Source of the DNA: Actinomycetes bacterium
GTDB lineage: Bacteria; Actinomycetota; Actinomycetes; Mycobacteriales; Micromonosporaceae
DNA: 9,640 bases
Reading direction: 5' to 3'
Assembly: GCA_023402505.1 (NCBI GenBank)
Contig: JAEYGD010000319.1
Location: 1-9,640, forward strand
Under the pieces are notes generated by a model. The model searched no databases. It had not been told where the DNA came from and was given only the letters and a program-made list of their open reading frames with translations. The translations under genes were made by a program, and so were the position numbers. Positions 1 through 9,172 of the stretch are shown one piece after another (the stretch's first letter is position 1; every line of letters starts with the position of its first letter).

Positions 1-1097
1 GATCCGGTTGGGTCGCACCGCCCCCACCCGGGCGGCCCGGCCCCGACGCCGCTCCGGCGGCGGTCCGGGCCTGGTGGGCGGGGCTCACCCCGGCGCAACG
101 CCGGTGGCTGGTGGCGTACGAGCCGGAGCGGACCGGCCGTCTCGACGGGGTGCCGGTCGCGGCCCGGGACCAGGCCAACCGGCTGCTGCTCGGGCAGCGG
201 CGCGACGAGTTGCTGAGCGCCCGCCGCCGCCTGCTCGACCGGGTACCGCCCGGGCCGGTCCAGCTGGTCGGCCTGCGCCGGGTCGACGCGGCACTCGCCG
301 GGTTGGACGCGGTGGCCGCCCGGCTGGCGGCCAGCGAGGGCCCGCGGGCGTACCTGCTCGGGCTGGCCACGCAGGGCGAGGGCCGGGCCGTCGTGGCCCT
401 GGGCAACCCGGACCGCAGCGGGCCGGTGCTGACCTACGTGCCGGGCATGACGGCCGGCCTGGACGACGTCTCCGGCGAGTTGGACCGGGCGGCCCGGGTG
501 CTGTCCCGGTGCGCGGCCCTGGCCCCGGAGGCCGAGGCCGCGGCGGTGCTCTGGCTGGACTACGACGCCCCGGACTTCCTGCACGAGGCGGCGTGGCCGG
601 GGCGGGCGGGCGACGCGGGGCCGGCGCTGCACCGGTTCCAGGAAGGGCTGGGCGCCACCCACGAGGGCCCGGAGGCGCGGCGGAGCGTGCTCGGGCACAG
701 CTACGGCTCGCTGGTCGTGGGCGCCGCGGCCCGCGACCACGGGCTCGCCGCCGACGCGCTGGTCTTCCTCGGTTCCCCCGGTGTCGGGGCGGACCACGCC
801 CGCGAGCTGGGTCTGCCGCCGGGCGCGGTGTGGGCGAGCACGGCACCCGACGACGTGATCCGGCTGGTCCGCTCTCCGGACGACCTGCTGCGGCGGCCCC
901 TGCTGGGCGCGTCACCGCTCGGCGCGGCGCTGGCGCTGCTGGAGGGGCCGGACCGGCAGTTGTGGTTCGGGCGCGACCCGGCCGACCCGGGTTTCGGTGG
1001 CCGCACGTTCCCCAGCGGCCGGTACGGCCACACCGGCTACTGGCATCCCGACAATCCCGCGCTGGACGGCATGGCGCGGGTCGTTCTCGGGCGCTGA
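1..1097 (+). CDS. DUF1023-type alpha/beta hydrolase, 5'-truncated by the window
   Basis: The reading frame (codons from base 3) is open to the left edge, so the true start is outside the window. A GTG at 111 lies inside conserved family sequence (WWAGLTPAQRRWL before it, GVPVAARDQANR after it) and is not the likely start. The visible part matches the actinobacterial DUF1023 (PF06259) alpha/beta-hydrolase family. It has an oxyanion-region strand TYVPGMTAGL near 432-462, WLDYDAPD near 551-574, the nucleophile elbow GHSYGS at 693-710 with Ser codon 699-701, FLGSPGVG near 766-789, and a late RYGHTGYW whose His (codon 1029-1031) is the likely catalytic histidine. An Asp in the APDDVIRL segment (about 844-867) may complete the triad. 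Family members are typically esterase/lipase-like with unknown substrates, and none can be named here. No signal peptide can be judged without the N-terminus. The gene converges on glmS, 47 bp away. Confidence 0.85.
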   Translation, partial: SGWVAPPPPGRPGPDAAPAAVRAWWAGLTPAQRRWLVAYEPERTGRLDGVPVAARDQANRLLLGQRRDELLSARRRLLDRVPPGPVQLVGLRRVDAALAGLDAVAARLAASEGPRAYLLGLATQGEGRAVVALGNPDRSGPVLTYVPGMTAGLDDVSGELDRAARVLSRCAALAPEAEAAAVLWLDYDAPDFLHEAAWPGRAGDAGPALHRFQEGLGATHEGPEARRSVLGHSYGSLVVGAAARDHGLAADALVFLGSPGVGADHARELGLPPGAVWASTAPDDVIRLVRSPDDLLRRPLLGASPLGAALALLEGPDRQLWFGRDPADPGFGGRTFPSGRYGHTGYWHPDNPALDGMARVVLGR

Positions 1098-1108
1098 CGA
1101 GGTCACCC

Positions 1109-1131
1109 GCCGGGCCGGGAGCCGGTCCGGC
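1109..1131. terminator. GC-rich hairpin between convergent hydrolase gene and glmS
   Basis: GCCGGGCCGG (1109-1118), loop GAG, CCGGTCCGGC (1122-1131) form a 10-bp stem. On the + transcript the single imperfect pair is a G-U wobble. On the - transcript it is an A-C mismatch, so the hairpin is stronger for the hydrolase gene. It begins 11 nt after the hydrolase stop and ends 13 nt before the glmS stop. No U-tract follows, which is common for actinomycete terminators. Function is inferred from position and stem strength. Confidence 0.65.
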
Positions 1132-1144
1132 AGGCGACGTCGTC

Positions 1145-3058
<1,914 letters not shown>

Positions 3059-3065
3059 GGGTGGC

Positions 3066-3071
3066 AGCCTA
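3066..3071 (-). promoter_or_regulatory. Putative -10 box (TAGGCT) of glmS, leaderless-type
   Basis: Read on the minus strand, TAGGCT is followed by 7 nt (GCCACCC) and then the glmS ATG. Actinobacterial sigma-A-type -10 elements follow TANNNT, and transcription usually starts 6-8 nt downstream, which would put the 5' end at or next to the ATG. The 7-nt stretch has no purine-rich ribosome-binding site. No convincing -35 is visible 16-19 nt upstream. Leaderless translation is inferred from the spacing. Confidence 0.6.
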
Positions 3072-3143
3072 ACCCAGCTTCGCTCATCGCGCCTGCTCGA
3101 AAGACGGGTAAACGATCAGCGACTTTGAGCGAATGGAATGCTC

Positions 3144-3160
3144 CGTCACGCTGGGTGACG
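3144..3160. repeat. Perfect 6-bp inverted repeat, spacer 5, in the glmS/dapC divergent region
   Basis: CGTCAC (3144-3149) and GTGACG (3155-3160) are exact reverse complements separated by GCTGG. The site is 86 bp from the glmS start and 61 bp from the aminotransferase start, upstream of both putative -10 boxes. It could be an operator or activator site shared by the two promoters. No regulator can be named, and short GC-rich repeats also arise by chance here. Confidence 0.4.
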
Positions 3161-3181
3161 AACCACCGTCGGCGACCGCGT

Positions 3182-3194
3182 CCGGTTGAACCGG
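3182..3194. promoter_or_regulatory. 13-bp palindrome overlapping the dapC -35 (possible operator)
   Basis: CCGGTT-G-AACCGG is a perfect 6-bp-arm palindrome with a central G. It covers five of the six bases of the proposed -35 hexamer TTGAAC (3186-3190 of 3186-3191), a position where a bound dimer would block RNA polymerase. The cognate regulator is unknown, and the operator role is an inference from symmetry and location. Confidence 0.4.
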
Positions 3195-3213
3195 CACGGA
3201 CAGTCCGTAGGCT
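3186..3213 (+). promoter_or_regulatory. Putative leaderless promoter of the dapC-like/aldolase-like operon
   Basis: The -35 is TTGAAC (3186-3191), the spacer is 16 nt, and the -10 is TAGGCT (3208-3213), followed by 7 nt and then the GTG at 3221. The expected transcription start coincides with, or is within a base or two of, the GTG. Only a weak GGCGGA lies upstream as a possible ribosome-binding site and it is too close to the start. The same -10 hexamer and the same 7-nt distance occur at glmS on the other strand. Confidence 0.6.
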
Positions 3214-3220
3214 GGCGGAC

Positions 3221-4410
<1,190 letters not shown>

Positions 4411-4414
<4 letters not shown>

Positions 4415-5520
4415 GCGGCGCGGCGGACGACCGGGTCCGCCAGCTCACCGCCCTGCGGGGCTGCGACGTGGTCCTGTCCGGGACGCGCCCGTCGACGATG
4501 GGCGAGCGGCTGGCCGCGATGCGGGCCGTGCTGCCGGACGACGGGCTCCCCGACGTCTACGGCGAGGGCGGCCCGGCCGAGGCGGTCGAGCACCGGGTGG
4601 CCGACCTGCTCGGCTGCGAGGCCGCCGTCCTGTTCCCCACCGGGACCATGGCCCAGCAGGTCGCCCTCCGGCACGGCGCCGAGCTGACCGGCCGCGACGC
4701 GGTCGCCCTGCACCCGCTCAGCCACCCGCTGGTCCACGAGCGGGACGCGTACGCCGTCCTGACCGGCCTGCGGGCGGTCCGCACCCCGGACGGCGTCCGG
4801 TGCCCCACCGCCGGGGAGGTCGCCGGTCTCGCCGAGCCGTTCGGCACGCTGCTGATCGAGCTGCCGCTGCGCGACGCCGGGTTCGTCCTGCCCAACTGGG
4901 AGGAGTTCGCGGCGGTCGTCGCCGCGGCGCGGGCGCGGGGCGCCCGCGTGCACGTGGACGGCGCCCGGCTGTGGGAGTCGACCGTCCACCTGGGCCGCCC
5001 CGCCGCGGCGGTGACCGGGCTGGTCGACAGCGTCTACGTCTCGCTCTACAAGTCGCTCGGCGGCACCTCGGGAGCGGTGCTGGCCGGCGACGCCGAGCTG
5101 GCCGGTTACGCCCGGGCCTGGCGGCACCGCTACGGCGGCAACCTCTTCCAGCAGTGGCCGGCGGCGCTGGCCGCGCTGCACGGGCTCGACGACGAGCTGC
5201 CGCGCCTGCCCGGCTACGTCGCCCACGCCCGGGTGGTCGCCGGGGCGCTGGCCGCGCTGCCCGGCGCCCGGGTCTTCCCCGCTCCGCCGCACACCCACCA
5301 GTTCCGGTTCTGGCTGCCGTACCCGGCGGACGCGCTCAACGACGCCGCGCTGGCCCTGGCCGAGGAGGAGAAGACCTGGTTCGTGGGCAACTGGCGGGAC
5401 ACGGACACCCCGGGGCTGGCCCTGGCGGAGGTGACGGTGGCCGGCCCGGCGCTGGAGCTGGACGCCGACCAGGTCACCGAGCTGGCTGACCGCTTCCTAC
5501 GCCGCCTGCCGACGGCCTGA
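4411..5520 (+). CDS. Threonine aldolase/beta-eliminating lyase-family PLP enzyme, divergent
   Basis: This 369-residue fold-type I PLP enzyme belongs to the beta-eliminating lyase superfamily (PF01212) and is closest in plan to low-specificity threonine aldolases, which split beta-hydroxy amino acids into glycine and an aldehyde. Visible features are YGEGGPAEAVEHRVADLLGC (50-69), FPTGTMAQQVAL (75-86, phosphate-binding region), SHPLVHE (104-110, with His105 where the cofactor-stacking His is expected), HVDGARLWES (181-190, with Asp183 for the pyridine nitrogen and Arg186) and SVYVSLYKSLGGTSGAVLAG (207-226) with Lys214 as Schiff-base lysine. The usual SDT-x-T-x-P start of threonine aldolases is replaced by LSGTRPSTMGERL (22-34), and the Gly-rich segment after the stacking His is missing, so the substrate may differ. 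The gene is translationally coupled to the aminotransferase upstream and its stop starts a tandem repeat. The family is confident; the reaction is not. Confidence 0.85.
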
Positions 5521-5591
5521 CATCGCCGCCGCCGCGGCCTGACGTTGCCGCCGCCGCGGCCTGACGTCCCCGCCGCTGCGGGCTGTCGTCC
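5514..5591 (+). repeat. 22-bp tandem repeat, three units plus a partial fourth, starting on the aldolase stop
   Basis: Units lie at 5514-5535, 5536-5557 and 5558-5579. Units 1 and 2 match at 20 of 22 bases and units 2 and 3 at 19 of 22. A degraded half unit (5580-5591) matches 10 of 12. Each full unit opens GGCCTGAC and ends in GCC-rich sequence. The first GGCCTGA contains the stop codon of the aldolase-like gene. As 22 is not divisible by 3, the three TGA triplets (5518, 5540, 5562) fall in three different frames. Confidence 0.85.
5531..5560. terminator. Possible bidirectional terminator hairpin formed by adjacent repeat units
   Basis: GCCGCGGC at 5531-5538 and again at 5553-5560 is self-complementary, so the two copies can pair as an 8-bp all-GC stem with a 14-nt loop on either strand. 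It sits between the aldolase-like stop (5520) and the padR stop (5631), where both transcripts must end. No U-tract is present. The function is inferred. Confidence 0.4.
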
Positions 5592-5614
5592 ACGCTCGCG
5601 GGCGGCGGGCGGCG

Positions 5615-5628
5615 CGGCCCGGGGGCCG
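5615..5628. terminator. Small GC hairpin just downstream of padR
   Basis: CGGCC-CGGG-GGCCG gives a 5-bp all-GC stem with a 4-nt loop, starting 2 nt after the padR stop on the minus strand. It is short and lacks a U-tract, so it is only a weak candidate for padR termination. In DNA this GC-rich such stems are frequent by chance. Confidence 0.25.
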
Positions 5629-5630
5629 GT

Positions 5631-6230
5631 TCAGCCGGTCGCCCGGGTCGGGCCGGTCACGTCGGGGGCCGGCGGGCTGCCGGCGGCGTGCAGCGTACGC
5701 AGCAGGGCCCCGCCGTCGGCGAGGAGTACCTCCTCCGCGTCGTCGACGAACGCGAGGTCGGCCTCCACGTGCCGGCTGGCCGCGGCGAGGAGCAGCGCGA
5801 CGACCCGGTCCTCGGCGCGGCGGCGCAGCCCGTCGAGGTTGCGCAGCTCCCGCATCAGGTGACCGCGCTGGTTGGTCAGCACCGTGCGGACCGTCGCCGG
5901 CTCCCCGGAGCGGGCCGCGGCGGTGACCTTGAGGAAGAAGTCGTCCCGGAAGCCGCCGCTGCGCGGGCTCGGCTCGGCGAGCCAGCCGGCCAGCTCGTCG
6001 CGGCCGGCGGCGGTGATCTCGTAGACCACCCGGTCCGGCTTGACCGGTTGGGGATGCCGCTCGGCGACCACCAGCCCGTCCCGGGAGAGCCGGTCGAGGA
6101 TCTGGTAGAGGTGGCCGATGTTGAGCGTGCCCCACTGCGGGCCGACCGCCTCCTCGAAGGCGCTCTTGAGCTGGTATCCGTAGCTCGGGCCGCGGGCGAG
6201 CAGGGCCAGGACCGCGTGCTGGATCGCCAC
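5631..6230 (-). CDS. PadR-family transcriptional regulator
   Basis: This 199-residue DNA-binding protein starts at GTG 6230, with GGAGG (minus strand, 6239-6235) 4 nt upstream. Residues about 1-85 form the PadR winged helix-turn-helix: AVLALLARGPSYGYQLKSAF near the N-terminus, then GTLNIGHLYQILDRLSRDGLV, then the wing DRVVYEITAAGRDEL. A mainly helical C-terminal part (about 90-178) with FFLKVTAA and many charged Leu-rich segments resembles the PadR dimerisation region. The last about 20 residues are Pro/Gly-rich and probably disordered. PadR proteins usually repress adjacent transporter genes and release on binding a ligand. Here the gene is divergent from an ABC exporter with a palindrome in the shared gap, so autorepression and control of the exporter are likely. 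The ligand cannot be inferred. The frame is open further upstream, but that part is antisense to the permease and lacks family sequence. Confidence 0.93.
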   Translation of the reverse strand: MAIQHAVLALLARGPSYGYQLKSAFEEAVGPQWGTLNIGHLYQILDRLSRDGLVVAERHPQPVKPDRVVYEITAAGRDELAGWLAEPSPRSGGFRDDFFLKVTAAARSGEPATVRTVLTNQRGHLMRELRNLDGLRRRAEDRVVALLLAAASRHVEADLAFVDDAEEVLLADGGALLRTLHAAGSPPAPDVTGPTRATG

Positions 6231-6276
6231 GTCTCCTCCGTTCGACGCCGCCGGCGGACCACCCGGCCGGGTCTTG

Positions 6277-6289
6277 CATTGTGACAATG
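6277..6289. promoter_or_regulatory. Candidate PadR operator in the divergent padR/permease promoter
   Basis: CATTGT-G-ACAATG is a perfect palindrome, with a further T/A pair one base out (6275/6291). It is AT-rich in a region otherwise over 70% GC, and its centre is 53 bp from the padR start and 47 bp from the permease start. On the + strand it lies between a weak -35 (TTGCAT, 6274-6279) and a weak -10 (CAGAGT, 6297-6302; 17-nt spacer). On the - strand it overlaps a -10-like TACATT (6291-6286). PadR operators are typically dyads with ATGT/ACAT-type half sites, which this resembles. Binding is inferred. Confidence 0.65.
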
Positions 6290-6316
6290 TATCGCGCAGA
6301 GTGTGGAGCAGCACAC

Positions 6317-6323
6317 GGGGAGG
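6317..6323 (+). promoter_or_regulatory. Shine-Dalgarno that fixes the permease start at 6330
   Basis: GGGGAGG ends 6 nt before ATG 6330. An in-frame GTG at 6303 would add nine polar residues (MEQHTGRRD) and has no comparable ribosome-binding site, so 6330 is chosen. Confidence 0.75.
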
Positions 6324-6329
6324 CGCGAC

Positions 6330-9170
6330 ATGTTCCGGATGGTCTGGGGACAGCTTCGTGGCCGTGCTGGGCGGTCGGTGGCGCTGCTGACCGGCGTGCT
6401 GGTGGCCACCACCGGCTTCGTCGTCCTCACCGGTGTCACCACCACCTCCCGGCTGGAGGTCACCGGCGCCGTCGAGCGGAACACCCGCGCCGCGTACGAC
6501 ATCCTCGTCCGGCCCACGGGGGCGCGCACCACGCTGGAGGCCGAGCGCCGGCTGGTCCGCCCCAACTACCTCTCCGGCATCTACGGCGGCATCACCCTGG
6601 AGCAGTACGAGCAGGTGAAGACGGTCGCCGGGCTCGACGTGGCCGCACCGATCGCGATGCTCGGCCACTCGTTGTCACGCGTACCGATGAAGATCGACCT
6701 CACCGACGCCGTCGACCGTTCCCTCGACCGCCAGGTGATCCGGATCGACCGGACGTACACGGCCGAGCGCGGCCTCTCCTCCGCCCTCGGCAAGCCCACG
6801 TACGTCTACGTCACCCGGTACCCGCTGCTCCACGTCGTCGGCGACCTGGCGGCGCTGGATTCGGCCACCTACAACGACGGCCGCGTCTACCCCTTCTCCG
6901 ACGCGTGCGGGCCGGTCCCCCGCGAGGTCCAGCCGGACGGGACCAGCCGGCCGGTCTGTGACCCGCGCAGCGCCGTGGTCACCGGCAACCCCGGCTGGTC
7001 GGAGCGCGACGTCTGGAGCGTGCTCGCCGTCCGCCTGCTGCCCGACGGTCGTTTCGAGTCGGCGCACGGCGCCTTCGGAGCGCCCGTCGACCCCGACGGC
7101 ACCGGCGTGACCACCACCGAGCGGCTGGTGCTGGAGCAGGCGGTGAACGTTCCGTTCCTGGTCGCCGCCGTCGACCCGGACGCCGAGCAGCGTCTGGTCG
7201 GCCTCGCCGACGCCGTGGTCGACGGCCGCCCGCTGAACGCGGCGGACACACTCACCGAGACCACGATGCCCGGCTTCTTCCCCGACCGGACCGTTCCGGC
7301 CCTGGTCACCGGACGGCCCTTCCTGGACGGGGCGGTGCGTACCCAGCTCACCAGGCTGCCGACGGCCCGACCGGCGGGCCTGCCACCGGCGGAGTTGGAG
7401 CAGGCGTTGCGGCGCGCGAAGGGCACCCCGGCCGGCGCCGCCCGGTCCGACGTCGCGGAGAGCTACCGGGCCATGGTCGCCGGAGGCCCCGGCGACGGTC
7501 CTTTCGACCTCTGCTGCCGCGGCTATCTCCAGGTGCTCGCCCAACCCGGCCCGGTGGAGTACGAACGCGCACCCGACGGCGTCCTGCGCATCACCCGGAT
7601 GTCGCCGCCGGACCGGGCGATCTTCGGCGACCGGGACGAGGGCCTTCCCGTGTCCCGGCCCTGGCTCACCGACGACACCGGCTCCCGTCAGGTGGACCGG
7701 CTGGTCCTGCCCGAGGGCGACGCCACCTACCACTGGCAGGCGGTCGGCGTGTTCGACCCGGACCGGCTGACCGGCTTCGGTGAGCTCAGCAAGGTGCCCC
7801 TGGAGACGTACGAGCCGCCGACCGCGCAGGGAGCGGACGAGCGCAGCCGGACCGCCCTCGGCAACCAGCCGCTGCTGCCCAGCGGCAACCCGGCCGGCTA
7901 CCTGTCCGCCCCGCCACTGGTCCTGACCACCCTGGACGGCGCCGCGAAGCTGCTGGCCGACGCGGGTGGCCCCCAGCGGGCCGCCCCGATCAGCGCCATC
8001 CGGGTCCGGGTCGCCGACGTGGACGGCTGGAGCGAACCCTCGGCCGAGCGGGTCCGGCTGATCGCCGAGCAGATCAACCGCCGCACCGGCCTGGACGTCG
8101 ACATCACCCTCGGCTCCTCGCCGGCCCCGCAGACGGTCACCCTGCCGGCCGGCGATTTCGGCCGGCCCGAGCTGCGGTTGACCGAGAACTGGTCGGCGCT
8201 CGGGGTGGCCTCCACCATCACCCGGGCGGTCGACCGCAAGAGCGCGGCGCTGTTCGGTCTCGTGCTGGTGGTCTGCGTTCTCTTCCTCGGCAACGCGGTC
8301 TCCGCCGCCGTCCGGGACCGCCGTCCCGAACTCGCCGTGCTCGCCTGTCTGGGCTGGTCGGGCCGGCGCATCGCCGCGCTGGTCCTCGGCGAGGTGGCCC
8401 TGCTGGGCCTGGTGGCCGGGCTGCTCGCCGTCGGGCTGGCGTTCCCGCTCGGTGCCCTGCTGGGCGTCGAGGTCGACTGGCTGCGGGCGCTGGCGGCCGT
8501 ACCGGTGGCCCTGCTGCTGGCTCTGGTGGCGGGGTCGGTGCCGGCGCTGCGGGCCGCGCGCGCCCACCCGGCCGCCGCGCTGCGCCGCCCGGTGGCACCG
8601 GCCACCTGGGTACGCCGCCCGCGCACCCTGCCCGGCCTGGCCGTGACGAACCTGATCCGCACGCCGGGGCGGACACTGCTGGGGGCCGGCGCGCTGGCCA
8701 TCGGGGTGGCCGCGCTGACCCTGGTCACCGCCACGGCGTACGCCTTCCACGGCGCGATCGTGGGCAGCCTGCTCGGCGACACCGTCTCGTTGAGCGTGCG
8801 GGACGCGGACACCGCCGCGGCCGTCGCCGTCGTGCTGCTCGGCGTCGCGGCGGTGGCCGACGTGCTCTACCTGAACATCCGGGACCGGGCGTCCGAGCTG
8901 GCCGTGCTCCGCGCGCTCGGCTGGACCGACGCCGCGCTGGGCCGCCTGATCGGGTACGAGGGGCTTCTCCTCGGCGCGCTCGGCGCGGTGGCCGGCGCGG
9001 GGCTCGGCCTCGCCGGAGCGGCCGGTCTGGTGGGCGAGGTGTCCCCGTCGCTGGCCCTGGTCGCGGCCCTGGTGGCGGTGGCCGGCGTGCTCGCCGTCGG
9101 GCTGGCGGCGCTGGTCCCGGCGGCGTTGCTGCGCAACCTCCCCACCGCACGCCTGCTCGCAGAGGAGTGA
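6330..9170 (+). CDS. FtsX/MacB-type ABC transporter permease with large ectodomain
   Basis: This is a 946-residue inner-membrane subunit of an ABC exporter or mechanotransmitter. A short cytoplasmic N-terminus precedes TM1 (about 16-37). An extracytoplasmic region of about 600 residues follows (38-639), then TM2 (640-661), TM3 (683-705), TM4 (720-740), TM5 (783-804), TM6 (829-849), TM7 (873-900) and TM8 (906-930). Two FtsX cores are recognisable by the repeated cytoplasmic motif RDRRPELAVLACLGW (662-676) and RDRASELAVLRALGW (851-865). The second core has only about 24 residues between TM5 and TM6, so all ectodomain mass is in the first half. The ectodomain has four cysteines: Cys193, Cys210 and the pair Cys395-Cys396. 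The downstream ATPase starts 2 bp after the stop, and the upstream divergent padR suggests repression. Family members move lipids, peptides or antibiotics, or activate cell-wall hydrolases. The substrate is unknown. Confidence 0.92.
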   Translation: MFRMVWGQLRGRAGRSVALLTGVLVATTGFVVLTGVTTTSRLEVTGAVERNTRAAYDILVRPTGARTTLEAERRLVRPNYLSGIYGGITLEQYEQVKTVAGLDVAAPIAMLGHSLSRVPMKIDLTDAVDRSLDRQVIRIDRTYTAERGLSSALGKPTYVYVTRYPLLHVVGDLAALDSATYNDGRVYPFSDACGPVPREVQPDGTSRPVCDPRSAVVTGNPGWSERDVWSVLAVRLLPDGRFESAHGAFGAPVDPDGTGVTTTERLVLEQAVNVPFLVAAVDPDAEQRLVGLADAVVDGRPLNAADTLTETTMPGFFPDRTVPALVTGRPFLDGAVRTQLTRLPTARPAGLPPAELEQALRRAKGTPAGAARSDVAESYRAMVAGGPGDGPFDLCCRGYLQVLAQPGPVEYERAPDGVLRITRMSPPDRAIFGDRDEGLPVSRPWLTDDTGSRQVDRLVLPEGDATYHWQAVGVFDPDRLTGFGELSKVPLETYEPPTAQGADERSRTALGNQPLLPSGNPAGYLSAPPLVLTTLDGAAKLLADAGGPQRAAPISAIRVRVADVDGWSEPSAERVRLIAEQINRRTGLDVDITLGSSPAPQTVTLPAGDFGRPELRLTENWSALGVASTITRAVDRKSAALFGLVLVVCVLFLGNAVSAAVRDRRPELAVLACLGWSGRRIAALVLGEVALLGLVAGLLAVGLAFPLGALLGVEVDWLRALAAVPVALLLALVAGSVPALRAARAHPAAALRRPVAPATWVRRPRTLPGLAVTNLIRTPGRTLLGAGALAIGVAALTLVTATAYAFHGAIVGSLLGDTVSLSVRDADTAAAVAVVLLGVAAVADVLYLNIRDRASELAVLRALGWTDAALGRLIGYEGLLLGALGAVAGAGLGLAGAAGLVGEVSPSLALVAALVAVAGVLAVGLAALVPAALLRNLPTARLLAEE

Positions 9171-9172
9171 CC

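Noticed and set aside
1..6. Sequence begins GATCCG, resembling a cut BamHI/Sau3A site
   Set aside because: A GATC at the edge is expected by chance and the window border is arbitrary. There is no sign of vector or adaptor.
3126..3143. GAGC...GCTC inverted repeat in the glmS/dapC gap
   Set aside because: The arms are only 4 bp with a 9-nt spacer, too weak to call over chance.
3059..3220. Possible glmS riboswitch/ribozyme upstream of glmS
   Set aside because: The probable transcription start is at or next to the ATG and the gap is shared with a divergent gene. No ribozyme-like paired elements were seen.
5514..5591. CRISPR-like or mobile-element interpretation of the 22-bp repeat
   Set aside because: The units are directly adjacent without spacers, there are no cas genes or transposase, and the array is only about 3.5 copies.
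6675..8750. 691-residue open frame on the - strand, antisense to the permease
   Set aside because: Codon-bias shadow: Gly/Arg/Val/Asp-rich, with no motif, ribosome-binding site or promoter supporting it, while the opposite strand encodes clear FtsX-type membrane segments.
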